From: Leptospira yanagawae serovar Saopaulo str. Sao Paulo = ATCC 700523
GTDB taxonomy: Bacteria > Spirochaetota > Leptospiria > Leptospirales > Leptospiraceae
Reading direction: 5' to 3'
DNA length: 64,000 nucleotides
NCBI RefSeq assembly: GCF_000332475.2
Contig: NZ_AOGX02000015.1
Span: 1,054,001 to 1,118,000 of the forward strand
Shown here: positions 8,674-16,860 of the stretch, one piece after another
Layout of the letters: each line of letters opens with the position of its first letter
Numbering within the stretch: the stretch's first letter is position 1
Translations under genes and position numbers: made by a program
Notes under the pieces: model-generated
What the model was told of the DNA's origin: nothing
Seen by the model: the letters and a program-made list of their open reading frames with translations, nothing else
The model's database searches: none

Positions 8674-9254
8674 GAGATTCCAATCACCAAGATCATTCTA
8701 AAATTATAAAATTCGTATTTAGATTCACGTCAGTTTTTAATGTGTTTGTCATTTTGCTCCTGTTCGTTAATTGTTTTGGTTCGGGCCAAGTGGTTGAAAA
8801 AAAACCCGACCAACACATCAAACCAATAGTGATCCCCCCCCAATACCTAAAACCGATCATTGGAAGAGTGGAGTGGGTTGAATTTCCCAATTGGAAATTA
8901 AAGCTAAGAGCAAGGATTGATACCGGAGCCTTGTCTTGTTCTATCAATGCAATTAATATTGAAAGAGTTGTTGAAAACGGTGAAACCTTTATTTTATTTG
9001 ATACCTTTGTGAACGAAAAACCTGTTCGCTTAAAAAGTAAGTTTGTTAAAGAAGCAAAAGTCACGAGTACTTCCGGTGTATCGGAAAAACGAATTATGAT
9101 TAGTGAATTGATTAAGATTGGAAAGTACAAAGAAGAAACGATGATCAATTTGAATGATCGGAATAATTTAAATTATCCAATCTTAGTCGGTAGGAATTTT
9201 TTACGTGGTAAATTTTTAGTCGATGTGTCTTTATCACACCAATTAGGGGATTAA
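8670..9254 (+). CDS. Retropepsin-like aspartyl protease (RimB / 'ATP-dependent zinc protease' family)
   Basis: A 194-aa protein with an N-terminal hydrophobic segment (about 20-37) ending in LLLFVNCFGSG, so it is exported or membrane-anchored, possibly as a lipoprotein. The domain from about 60 contains ARIDTGALSC with the catalytic-type Asp84, a TSTSGVSEKR segment, and YPILVGRNFLRG near 172-183, all typical of single-domain retropepsin-like proteins. This family occurs with the two downstream genes in many proteobacteria. A run of 8 C at 8834-8841 lies inside the gene at Pro codons. It overlaps the ClC gene by 4 nt and ends 1 nt before the next start. Confidence 0.8.
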   Translation: MRDSNHQDHSKIIKFVFRFTSVFNVFVILLLFVNCFGSGQVVEKKPDQHIKPIVIPPQYLKPIIGRVEWVEFPNWKLKLRARIDTGALSCSINAINIERVVENGETFILFDTFVNEKPVRLKSKFVKEAKVTSTSGVSEKRIMISELIKIGKYKEETMINLNDRNNLNYPILVGRNFLRGKFLVDVSLSHQLGD

Positions 9255-9255
9255 T

Positions 9256-10842
9256 TTGGATCGAAAAACTTACATCACCATCGTTGTCCTGATTGTTTTG
9301 CCAATCCTTTCAATCTTATATAAACTGAATGTTGCAGAATTGTCCTTATTGCCTGTTGCCATTGATGATACTGTCAACGTTCAGGTAGTCATCTCACCCA
9401 AGGAAAATGTAGCGATTTCAGAAGTCAATTTCCCAATCCCCAAACAATTCATCCAAACAAAAGTTCTAAAAGCAAATACCAAAACGGAAGATTTGGAATT
9501 TCGTGTTTTGAAAAAACAATATGGCCATTTGGGAATATGGGAAGGAGAAGATTGGAATTCTCCCGTAGGTTACTATGCAAAAATCAAAATGTTACCGTAT
9601 GAGAACAGTGATCCAGAACCAGAGATTCCCACACCAAGCAAAAAACCAGTCACAAAGGAACCTTATTATTTATCCTTAAAACATTATTCTTCGGAGGAGT
9701 TAGTTCTCGCTAAAAAACTCTACGAACAAATCCATCCGTATGATAAGGACAATGTGTCCGCTGCCAAACAAATTTATTATTTTATTTCAGAAGAAATTAT
9801 CAATACCTATAAGGATATTTCTCTTTCTGATACGATTCGATTGGGAAGCGGTAACGCCTACTCACAATCCTTATTATTTTCATTGCTCTGTCGAATGCGT
9901 GGAATCCAAGCACGGACTGTTGCTGGATTTGATTTGAACAAACAAACCGAAAAAGACAATAAAAGTAAAATTACATTTTGGAACGAAATTCGATTTCATG
10001 GGAAATGGTATTTTGTATCTACCTATAAAAATGTTTTTGCCAGTAATGTATCTGGTTATTTACCAATTTGGAAGTCCGTAGAAGAAAAACGAAGTTTAGT
10101 AGAAGATCCAGCTACATTTCGTTATACGGCTTATATCACAAAATCAAATGTAAACAGGTATAATTTTAAAGAGTATAGCGAGGAAATTGCATCCAGCAAT
10201 AGTTTTTTGCGTTATTATTCATTGTATAGTTTGCCTACTCCCCTACAAAATTTATTTCGACTTGTGATATTAATACCAATCGGTGCCCTCGTATTGTCTG
10301 TGGCGAGGAATATGATTGGGATTCCAACCTTTGGAATTTTTACACCGATCTTACTTGCAATGTTTTTTTATGAAACTAACCTCTGGTTTGGAATCGGTTT
10401 CTTTTTACTTATGATTGGGCTTGGTTTTTTTGAACGGTATGCGTTGGACAAATTTTATTTACTCGCTGTGCCAAGGTTATCGATTTTACTCACAATCACA
10501 GTTCTTACCTTGATTTTGTTTTCAATTTTAAATGAGGAAATATCGATTTTTAACCAAATGAGTGTGACATTATTTCCTATTGTCATCACGACCATATTTG
10601 TGGAACGATTTTCGATTATGATCATCGAAGAAGGTGTGATGCATACGATGGTCACATTATTCGGCACCCTTGTGATTGCACTTATCAGTTATATGATTTT
10701 TTTCTTTGGTTCCTTACAGATTTTATTTTTCACCCATCCTGAACTTTTACTCATTGTCATTGCGATTCAAATTTTCCTTGGTTTGTATAAAGGTTACCGA
10801 GTTTCAGAATTATTTCGATTTAAGGAAATTTTTAAATCGTGA
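9256..10842 (+). CDS. Inactive transglutaminase fused to seven TM helices
   Basis: A 528-aa membrane protein. An N-terminal TM helix (about 5-22) is followed by an extracytoplasmic region with a transglutaminase-like core (about 165-280): SGNAYSQSLLFSLLCRMRGIQARTVAGF, then WNEIRFHGKWYFV. Where active enzymes have Cys, this reads GSGNAYSQ, so it should be inactive. About seven TM helices follow (335-525). This is the known 'inactive transglutaminase-7TM' family found with a retropepsin-like protein and an ATP-grasp ligase. The start is TTG 9256, preceded by AGGGG; no Met fits better. The next gene's GTG overlaps its stop. Confidence 0.88.
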   Translation: MDRKTYITIVVLIVLPILSILYKLNVAELSLLPVAIDDTVNVQVVISPKENVAISEVNFPIPKQFIQTKVLKANTKTEDLEFRVLKKQYGHLGIWEGEDWNSPVGYYAKIKMLPYENSDPEPEIPTPSKKPVTKEPYYLSLKHYSSEELVLAKKLYEQIHPYDKDNVSAAKQIYYFISEEIINTYKDISLSDTIRLGSGNAYSQSLLFSLLCRMRGIQARTVAGFDLNKQTEKDNKSKITFWNEIRFHGKWYFVSTYKNVFASNVSGYLPIWKSVEEKRSLVEDPATFRYTAYITKSNVNRYNFKEYSEEIASSNSFLRYYSLYSLPTPLQNLFRLVILIPIGALVLSVARNMIGIPTFGIFTPILLAMFFYETNLWFGIGFFLLMIGLGFFERYALDKFYLLAVPRLSILLTITVLTLILFSILNEEISIFNQMSVTLFPIVITTIFVERFSIMIIEEGVMHTMVTLFGTLVIALISYMIFFFGSLQILFFTHPELLLIVIAIQIFLGLYKGYRVSELFRFKEIFKS

Positions 10843-11789
10843 TTTCAATTTTCAAACAATTTGAACGAGAAGGAATCCTTGGGATCAATAGAAGGATCGG
10901 TGAATACATTTTACCAAACAATCCACGTGAGTTTTATCCACTTGTTGATGACAAATGGAAAACAGCAGAACTCACGAGGCAATTCCATGTACCGATGCCA
11001 AAACATTATGGACTCATCGATACTTTTGGTGGGATCCAAAAAACAAAAGATTTGGTGAAAGACCATCCTGGGTTTGTTGTCAAACCAGCGAATGGTGGAA
11101 TGGGTAATGGAATTATGGTAATCAGCCATAGTGACGAATTGGAAAATGGAAAGGTCAGCTTTCATAAATCGGATGGAAAGGTTGTCAGTGAAAAAGAACT
11201 AAACCATCATATCTCTGGCATATTATCAGGATTGTATTCCCTTGATGGAAATTCGGACACTTGTATTTTACAAGAGCGATTGGAGTGCCATCCATTTTTC
11301 CATGAGATTTCATTTCGGGGCATTCCCGATATTCGTGTGATCGTGTATTTGGGATATCCTGTGATGGCTATGTTACGATTGCCCACAAAGGAATCAGGTG
11401 GTAGAGCAAACCTCCACCAAGGAGCACTCGGAGTTGGGGTAGAGTTGACAAATGGAACATTAACCCATTCGGTTTGTAATGACAAACTCATCCTCATTCA
11501 TCCAGACACCAAGCAAACATTAAGCGGTCGTGTGATCCCACATTGGAATGATATTTTAGAGATGTCTTCTCGTTGTTTTGATATGTCAGGTCTTGGTTAT
11601 CTCGGCGTAGATATTGTGTTAGATGAAAAAAGAGGTCCTTTACTTTTGGAAATGAACGCAAGGCCAGGCCTTGGAATCCAAATTGCGAATCGAATGGGTT
11701 TACTTGCTAGATTGAAATTAGTGGAGAAAATCCGGAATTCGGCGGATGGTCCAAAAGACCGAGTCCACCGAATCTTAAACGAGTTGTAG
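10839..11789 (+). CDS. ATP-grasp alpha-L-glutamate ligase-like protein
   Basis: A 316-aa RimK-related ATP-grasp protein. Visible motifs: FVVKPANGGMGNGI near 79 to 92 (nucleotide-binding loop), ILQERL near 144, DIRVIVY near 162, GGRANLHQGALGVGV near 185-199, and LLLEMNARPGLGIQIAN near 268-284 with the metal-binding E and N. Such enzymes form peptide-like bonds between a carboxylate and an amine, using ATP. The substrate is unknown. It starts at GTG 10839 within the upstream stop (GTGA) and is the last gene of the operon. It converges on the DUF6580 gene with a 6-nt gap. Confidence 0.88.
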   Translation: MISIFKQFEREGILGINRRIGEYILPNNPREFYPLVDDKWKTAELTRQFHVPMPKHYGLIDTFGGIQKTKDLVKDHPGFVVKPANGGMGNGIMVISHSDELENGKVSFHKSDGKVVSEKELNHHISGILSGLYSLDGNSDTCILQERLECHPFFHEISFRGIPDIRVIVYLGYPVMAMLRLPTKESGGRANLHQGALGVGVELTNGTLTHSVCNDKLILIHPDTKQTLSGRVIPHWNDILEMSSRCFDMSGLGYLGVDIVLDEKRGPLLLEMNARPGLGIQIANRMGLLARLKLVEKIRNSADGPKDRVHRILNEL

Positions 11790-11795
11790 AAACAA

Positions 11796-12308
11796 TTAAA
11801 CGGTTTGTTTTGCTGTTTGGAATACGGTGCGATTGAGAAACGCCATTGCTCCAAACAAAATTCCTGAATACACTAAATCACCGAGGATGGAGTTTTGGAA
11901 AAATGGAAGTGCCAAAACAAAACATTGGCTTAGTCCTGCTACATCCAAACTGTACATCCCACTGGTAAACCAAACCGCAAGGTTTGTCACCACAAAGAAT
12001 AGTACCGAACCAACCACAGTGTATCCAAAGGATTTTGCCATAGAAGTCCCAATTTGTTTCCCGAAAAGAACAGATAAAACCATGAATCCATAAACGACTG
12101 GCATTAGGTCATGGAGTCCTAAGTAAAGATCAGAAACAAACATCGCAAGGATGGGAACGACGAGAGCAATCCTTCTGTCCGCTAAGTAAGCACCAGAGAA
12201 GAGGGAAACAGCCAAAACAGGCGTAAAATTCGGAGGGTGCGGTAAAATACGGCTTAGGACAGTGGCAATCACCATCAGGATGGCAACAGAAACACGAGAT
12301 TGGAACAT
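11796..12308 (-). CDS. DUF6580-like integral membrane protein
   Basis: A 170-aa protein with about five TM helices. The motif HPPNFTPVLAVSLFSGAYLADRR near 24-46 followed by SDLYLGLHD near 59 is typical of a family of putative small-molecule (ECF S-component-like) transport proteins. The substrate is unknown and no energising subunits are nearby. A run of nine C lies 18-26 nt upstream of the ATG on the coding strand, in place of a normal Shine-Dalgarno. Confidence 0.65.
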   Translation of the reverse strand: MFQSRVSVAILMVIATVLSRILPHPPNFTPVLAVSLFSGAYLADRRIALVVPILAMFVSDLYLGLHDLMPVVYGFMVLSVLFGKQIGTSMAKSFGYTVVGSVLFFVVTNLAVWFTSGMYSLDVAGLSQCFVLALPFFQNSILGDLVYSGILFGAMAFLNRTVFQTAKQTV

Positions 12309-12325
12309 AGGGATAGACTCGTAAA

Positions 12326-12334
12326 GGGGGGGGG
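12326..12334. repeat. Homopolymeric G9/C9 tract
   Basis: Nine consecutive G on the plus strand, between the divergent DUF6580 gene and mazG, 18-26 nt upstream of the DUF6580 start and 58-66 nt upstream of the mazG start. Such tracts are prone to slippage. Confidence 0.9.
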
Positions 12335-12391
12335 CTTTCGCAAGATAAAATTTGCCTTTGCTTCCCGGGTGGATCGGGAAAAATACAACGA

Positions 12392-13237
12392 GTGAACCCT
12401 CCTAATTTTGATTCACCCATCCAAAATCTACGCAAACTCACTTCGGATTTACGAAGTCCCGAAGGTTGTCCCTGGGACAAAGAACAGACCCATCTTTCTG
12501 TGATCCCCCATCTATTAGAGGAAACTTATGAAGTGGTGGATACAATCGAACGAGGTGATGACAACCACCTAAAAGAAGAACTAGGGGACTTACTCTTCCA
12601 AATCACCTTCCATAGCCAACTTGCCGAAGAACGTGGGGCCTTTAGTTTTGATGACGTGGCAAACGATGTGTTTCAAAAATTGGTGTACCGCCACCCACAT
12701 GTTTATGGCAACAAGGAAGGAATTGGTACGGGAGAACAAGTTCTTACCCAATGGGACGAATTGAAACAAAAGGAAAAAGAGAAAAAAGGGTTCGTAGATT
12801 CTGATTCAAGTATTCTTTCTGGAATTCCAAAAGCACTTCCAGCCATCCAACGTTCTGAAAAAATCCAATCCAAAGTCACCAAACAAGGATTCGATTGGCC
12901 GAATGTAAAAGGAGTTTTCCAAAAGTTCCAAGAAGAGATTCAGGAACTTGACACGGAACTCCAAAAACAAGGTTCTTTAACATCTAAAAAGTTACCATAC
13001 GATGAAAGGATTGAAGATGAGTTAGGTGATATTTTCTTTTTGTTAGTGAATTTGTCTCGAAAACTTTCCATCGATCCGGAAACTTGCCTCCGTCGTGCCA
13101 ATGAAAAATTTGAAACTCGGTTTCGTGTGTTAGAAGGGTATGTTGCAAAAACGGGAAAGTCAATGAAAGATCATTCCTTAGAGAAACTCGACAAGTTTTG
13201 GGATATGGCGAAAGACAACTTACGTAAGAAAATTTGA
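12392..13237 (+). CDS. mazG: Nucleoside triphosphate pyrophosphohydrolase MazG
   Basis: A 281-aa protein with two MazG folds. The first has GCPWDKEQTH near 25-34, LLEETYEVVD near 41-50 and KEELGDLLFQ near 59-68, with the Mg-binding E/E/D residues intact. The second has RIEDELGDIFFLLVNLSRKL near 207-226. The family hydrolyses NTPs to NMP and pyrophosphate and cleans the nucleotide pool. The start is GTG 12392; the ORF has no upstream ATG. Length is normal for full-length MazG. The next gene begins at or within its stop codon, suggesting coupling. Confidence 0.93.
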   Translation: MNPPNFDSPIQNLRKLTSDLRSPEGCPWDKEQTHLSVIPHLLEETYEVVDTIERGDDNHLKEELGDLLFQITFHSQLAEERGAFSFDDVANDVFQKLVYRHPHVYGNKEGIGTGEQVLTQWDELKQKEKEKKGFVDSDSSILSGIPKALPAIQRSEKIQSKVTKQGFDWPNVKGVFQKFQEEIQELDTELQKQGSLTSKKLPYDERIEDELGDIFFLLVNLSRKLSIDPETCLRRANEKFETRFRVLEGYVAKTGKSMKDHSLEKLDKFWDMAKDNLRKKI

Positions 13238-13248
13238 ATGAAATTAAA

Positions 13249-13641
13249 ATGAATTCCATCGATTTAAACGATTTACCAACTCTAAAAGAATTTTCGATCA
13301 TCGCCTACAAATGGTTGTCTGAACATTATCCAAAGTTTGATCACCAAACCAATTTTGATTTAAGTCATGAGATTGTCTTTCCCATTCGGTGGAAAACCAA
13401 AATGGAAGGTGAGTTATTTGAATGGGTGGTCTCTGATATGGGTTCCATTACACTTCGATTAGGTGGGGTTGAAGGAAACCGTCGTAATCCTGCTCCCATT
13501 TTTTATTTGAGCTTACGAAAGTTAGAAGGAGATGTGTTCTCTTGGGCCGATCCCGAAGGGAATCCTGTCTCATTTCCAAATCCTTCCGTCATAGAAGATG
13601 TGAGATCTAGGGTACAATTGTATTTGGATTCGAGAACGTGA
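13249..13641 (+). CDS. Hypothetical protein after mazG
   Basis: A 130-aa soluble protein from ATG 13249; TTG 13234, overlapping the mazG stop, would add five residues. It has an acidic N-terminal helix and a mixed alpha/beta body with several Trp residues. No known motif was recognised. Its position directly after mazG suggests co-transcription but says little of function. Confidence 0.6.
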   Translation: MNSIDLNDLPTLKEFSIIAYKWLSEHYPKFDHQTNFDLSHEIVFPIRWKTKMEGELFEWVVSDMGSITLRLGGVEGNRRNPAPIFYLSLRKLEGDVFSWADPEGNPVSFPNPSVIEDVRSRVQLYLDSRT

Positions 13642-13663
13642 ATTAAAACATGAGATTTGCATC

Positions 13664-14113
13664 ATGAAAGATAAGTTTTGGTATCAAATCAAGTCGAACT
13701 TTAATCTCAAAAGTATACTCCTCATTATTTTATTATTGATACCTGCATACAACTTTGCTCTCAACAACAATAACAAATGTGATCGATTCCATGTAGGCAC
13801 TTTCATTTATGAAAGTAAGGTGGGAAAGATCATCATCGTAAGGAGAGAAAAGGAAGAAATCGATTATAGAGAATATCCCAATCACTATATTCGGCAATCA
13901 GTGAAATGGATTTCTTCCTGTACAGCAGAAAAAAAGACACTGGAAATGAATGATCCAATTTTATCACCTGATAGTATCAATAAAAGCTTAAATTCCATAA
14001 CTTATTTGCATATTTTGGAAACCTTTCCTGATGGTTATTTTTATAAAACAACGAATCGAAAGGGCGAAACCGATAGTTACGGAAAGGTGCAATTATATAA
14101 GGGCTCTTTATGA
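13664..14113 (+). CDS. Hypothetical exported protein
   Basis: A 149-aa protein with one hydrophobic segment (about residues 17-33, LKSILLIILLLIPAYNFAL) that may be an uncleaved anchor or a signal peptide ending in NFALN. The rest is polar with two Cys (about 39 and 84). No family was recognised. It is in the same direction as mazG, 22 nt after the preceding gene. Confidence 0.5.
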   Translation: MKDKFWYQIKSNFNLKSILLIILLLIPAYNFALNNNNKCDRFHVGTFIYESKVGKIIIVRREKEEIDYREYPNHYIRQSVKWISSCTAEKKTLEMNDPILSPDSINKSLNSITYLHILETFPDGYFYKTTNRKGETDSYGKVQLYKGSL

Positions 14114-14189
14114 ATATACTCCGATCGATTCTCGAATGAATTAAAAGTTTATTTAGAGACGAAAAGAGAGATTGGCAAAGATATTTTTT

Positions 14190-14222
14190 CAATCACAGCC
14201 TACGAAACGTAAACTGTGATTG
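14190..14222. terminator. Nested hairpin between convergent genes
   Basis: CAATCACAG (14190-14198) and CTGTGATTG (14214-14222) form a perfect 9-bp stem. Inside, TACG-AAA-CGTA forms a second 4-bp stem separated by a 2x2 internal loop. It sits between the 3' end of the hypothetical gene and the 3' end of lpxD. Six T precede it on the plus strand rather than following it, so it is not a textbook terminator in either direction. Confidence 0.45.
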
Positions 14223-14248
14223 GAGTTTCTAAAAACAATTGCAAAAGT

Positions 14249-15307
14249 TTACGATTCTTTTGATTCAATCCCCACTTTTTTTTCAATGTTTTCAATTCGT
14301 TTGAGCCATTTGTTAAGGTTCACGATGTTTTTGATGTTCACTCTGTACTTTTGGAATTCAGGGAAGGTGAGTCCTAAGTCCCAACCCACATACACATCTT
14401 TTGTTTTTGGTGAAGTTCGTAGGCTTGATCCACCAGCAATAATCGTTCCATCTACCAGTGTTAAATGGTCACTGATGGCACAAGCACCGCCGATGATGAC
14501 ATTGTTTCCAAGGGTCACGCTGCCAGCAAGACCCGATTGGCCAGCAATGATGACATGGTCTCCCACCTTACAGTTGTGAGCGATGTGAACCATATTATCA
14601 AATTTACAACCATTTCCAATTGTTGTGTCGGTGAGAGCACCACGGTCAATCGTACAATTGCTTCCCACTTCTACATCATCCCCAATGACCACACGTCCCA
14701 CTTGAGGGATTTTGTTGTGTTTGCCTTCTGCAAAAACAAATCCAAATCCATCCCCACCAAAAGTAGAATTTCCAAATACAATGAATCGTTTCCCAACGAT
14801 GGTATCATCAAAGAATACGCAGTTTTTTCCGATGCGGGCTCCATCACCAATATGCACACGGTCTCCGATTTTGACTCCATCTTCGATGATGCAGTCATTC
14901 CCAATGATGGAATCTTTTCCAATGGTTACAAAATGTCCGATGTCAGTGTTGGATCCAATTTTTGCACTTGGGTCAATGGCAACTTGTGTGCTTCGTTTTC
15001 CAGTAGGTTGTTTTTCAGGGAAAAAGATTCGGATGATTTTTGCAGTCGCCAGTTCTACTTTGGAAACCACAATAATTGCTTTGTCACTCAGTGATTCAGC
15101 AGTTTCAGAAGATACGATCAGTAAAGATGCTTTGGAAACCTTTGCCTCATTGACAAATGTTTTGGAAGCAACAAAGGATATGTCAGTAGGACCAGCAAGT
15201 GTTAAGGAAGTAAGACCAGTGAAGTTTACATTCTTTATGGTTTCGGAATTTTGAAATTTTGCTTCTGGAAGTAATGTTTGGAGTGTAGTTAGATTGATTT
15301 GAGTCAT
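14249..15307 (-). CDS. lpxD: UDP-3-O-acylglucosamine N-acyltransferase LpxD
   Basis: A 352-aa LpxD. The N-terminal uridine-binding domain (about 1-95) is followed by many hexapeptide repeats of a left-handed beta-helix (about 105-315), e.g. IGSNTDIGHFVTIGKDSIIGN, and NMVHIAHNCKVG with the catalytic-type His near 240. A C-terminal helical segment ends in LNKWLKRIE. It adds the second 3-hydroxyacyl chain in lipid A synthesis, and leptospires do make LPS. It is a single gene here; lpxA, fabZ and bamA are not adjacent. Confidence 0.95.
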   Translation of the reverse strand: MTQINLTTLQTLLPEAKFQNSETIKNVNFTGLTSLTLAGPTDISFVASKTFVNEAKVSKASLLIVSSETAESLSDKAIIVVSKVELATAKIIRIFFPEKQPTGKRSTQVAIDPSAKIGSNTDIGHFVTIGKDSIIGNDCIIEDGVKIGDRVHIGDGARIGKNCVFFDDTIVGKRFIVFGNSTFGGDGFGFVFAEGKHNKIPQVGRVVIGDDVEVGSNCTIDRGALTDTTIGNGCKFDNMVHIAHNCKVGDHVIIAGQSGLAGSVTLGNNVIIGGACAISDHLTLVDGTIIAGGSSLRTSPKTKDVYVGWDLGLTFPEFQKYRVNIKNIVNLNKWLKRIENIEKKVGIESKES

Positions 15308-15400
15308 CTCCGATTCCTTATCAATGGATTTAAGACAAGGAATCAGAGAGGTTTCAGTTTGGCTAACACTATTAGGTAGTCTTAACCAACAAAGTTTTGG

Positions 15401-15832
15401 TTATCCTTCGATTTTATGAGCGATGATATCATCTAAAGAGAACGATCCAGCTCCTTTGATGATTAATGGAATTGCAAGACCAAATGTAAGGATATGGAAT
15501 TCGTATCCACCTTTGTCGGCAAAAAATCCATTTGGCAAGTGGACAAGAACGGTTGCAGCAAGCATTGTGCAAAAAATTCCAAACGCAGCCACTCTTGTGA
15601 GGAGTCCAAGGATCAGCCCAATCGCACCAAAAAATTCAGCGATGATGGCAAGTAGAGCTAGGACATAAGGAATTCCCATACCGGTAAAAAATCCCATGGT
15701 TCCTTCGAATCCGTATCCACCGAAAGCTCCTAGAACTTTTTGCGCGCCGTGTGGGAGAATGACAACACCGAGTGTCACACGAAGGATTGTGAGAGTGATG
15801 TCTTTGTTGGTTGCGAGTAATTTGTAAAACAT
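15401..15832 (-). CDS. DoxX family membrane protein
   Basis: A 143-aa protein with four TM helices. The DoxX signature is clear: LRVTLGVVILPHGAQKVLG near 18-36, GFEGTMGFFTGMGIP near 41-55, EFFGAIGLILGLLTRVAA near 66-83, and YEFHILTFGLA near 109-119. DoxX proteins are linked to redox or electrophile stress. ATG 15832 is chosen because AAGAGG lies 5 nt upstream; the longer ORF starting at 15865 would begin inside the palindrome described next. Confidence 0.9.
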   Translation of the reverse strand: MFYKLLATNKDITLTILRVTLGVVILPHGAQKVLGAFGGYGFEGTMGFFTGMGIPYVLALLAIIAEFFGAIGLILGLLTRVAAFGIFCTMLAATVLVHLPNGFFADKGGYEFHILTFGLAIPLIIKGAGSFSLDDIIAHKIEG

Positions 15833-15847
15833 AGAACCTCTTATTGC

Positions 15848-15873
15848 TAAATAGTTTAATATCAAACTATTTA
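15848..15873. promoter_or_regulatory. Perfect palindromic operator upstream of doxX
   Basis: TAAATAGTTT (15848-15857, as read on minus from the other arm) and AAACTATTTA (15864-15873) form a perfect 10-bp inverted repeat around a 6-nt spacer, just upstream of the DoxX ribosome site. The form resembles binding sites of MarR-like regulators, several of which control DoxX genes. No regulator gene is adjacent. Binding itself is inferred. Confidence 0.6.
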
Positions 15874-15913
15874 ATGATGGAGATCCTGGTCAATCCAAAA
15901 AATCGATTTTTTT

Positions 15914-16555
15914 TCAGGTTTTTTCGTAAACGAGAAAGATTTCGTTCCCTTTTGCAAAATGTTGTTTGAGAGACCAGTTTTGTTTATCAAATCCAGGAAG
16001 TTCAGCATTCCGGTCTGCTATGCCCGCAAGGCCAGTTTTCCCAATGATAAATGGAACAACCGTGAGGTAAATGCGGTCCACAAGGTCAGCTTCTAAAAAG
16101 GAAAAATTGAGTTTCGGTCCACCTTCGAGAAGGACATTCTTATACCCCTTTCTTTTGAGGATGCCTGTCACTTTTTTGGGATCGATGTCATCGGAGTCCA
16201 ATGCAAAGATTTCTGCTTTGTTCTCTAAACTGGTTTTGATTTCTTTTAAATTTGATTTTGTACAGATGACGAGAGGGATGTGATCAGATTCTTCAAACAC
16301 ATGTTTGTCTGGAGGGAGTGTTCCTTTTCGAACCAGAATGACCGGCCTTGGGTTTAAGGCATTGGGAACTGCACGGATTTTCACAATGGGATTGTCGTTT
16401 AAAATGGAGTTTTTGCCAATGAGGACAGCATCGGACTGAGACCTATATACGTCCATTTGGGTTTTGTCTTCCGAAGAAGTGAGGCCATACCAACGGCCAT
16501 CAGGGCGAACCACCTTTCCATCTAAGGTCATCGCCATATTAATCGATAATTTCAT
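15914..16555 (-). CDS. RibD C-terminal-type reductase (stand-alone)
   Basis: A 213-aa protein of the RibD C-terminal / dihydrofolate-reductase-like fold. It shows NMAMTLDGKV near 5-14, SQSDAVLIGKNSILNDNP near 38-55 and NVLLEGGPKLNFSFLEADLVDRIYL near 139-163, as in the NADPH-dependent reductase of riboflavin synthesis. The deaminase half of bifunctional RibD is absent. It may be a single-domain reductase or a related oxidoreductase of another substrate. Its start overlaps the stop of the Bfd-like gene by 4 nt. Confidence 0.8.
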   Translation of the reverse strand: MKLSINMAMTLDGKVVRPDGRWYGLTSSEDKTQMDVYRSQSDAVLIGKNSILNDNPIVKIRAVPNALNPRPVILVRKGTLPPDKHVFEESDHIPLVICTKSNLKEIKTSLENKAEIFALDSDDIDPKKVTGILKRKGYKNVLLEGGPKLNFSFLEADLVDRIYLTVVPFIIGKTGLAGIADRNAELPGFDKQNWSLKQHFAKGNEIFLVYEKT

Positions 16556-16791
16556 GAAATTTTCCTCCGGGAGAGATTCTGCAATTCGCGCTGGAGGATG
16601 TGGTAGACCTGCATTGAACAGGTCCCGCAGCCGGTAGAGGCTCTTGTTGTTTCTCTAATTTGTTCCATGGTTACGGCACCCGCATGGATGGCACGGACTA
16701 ATTCGTCTTCTGTCACCATTCGACATAAACAGACCCGTTTTGGCCTCATGAGGGAATTTAAATCGAAAGGATCCATACCTGAACTAATCAT
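16552..16791 (-). CDS. Bfd-like [2Fe-2S]-binding protein
   Basis: A 79-aa protein with the BFD-like iron-sulfur pattern: Cys21 and Cys23 (VCLCRMV), then Cys55 and Cys58 (STGCGTC), separated by a helical ELVRAIHAG segment. Bacterioferritin-associated ferredoxins of this type pass electrons, for example to release iron. No bacterioferritin is nearby. ATG 16776 (MDPFDL) is a possible shorter start. It is coupled to the RibD-type reductase and diverges from the MFS gene. Confidence 0.8.
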   Translation of the reverse strand: MISSGMDPFDLNSLMRPKRVCLCRMVTEDELVRAIHAGAVTMEQIRETTRASTGCGTCSMQVYHILQRELQNLSRRKIS

Positions 16792-16860
16792 TTGACAGAT
16801 TTACGAAAGGGAGGGAAACTCTTTAATTACTTTCAACCAAGGAAAATTCTAAAACCCTCT

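Noticed and set aside
14465..15094. 209-aa plus-strand ORF
   Set aside because: Lies antisense to lpxD, whose hexapeptide repeats are unmistakable; no start signal or known motif.
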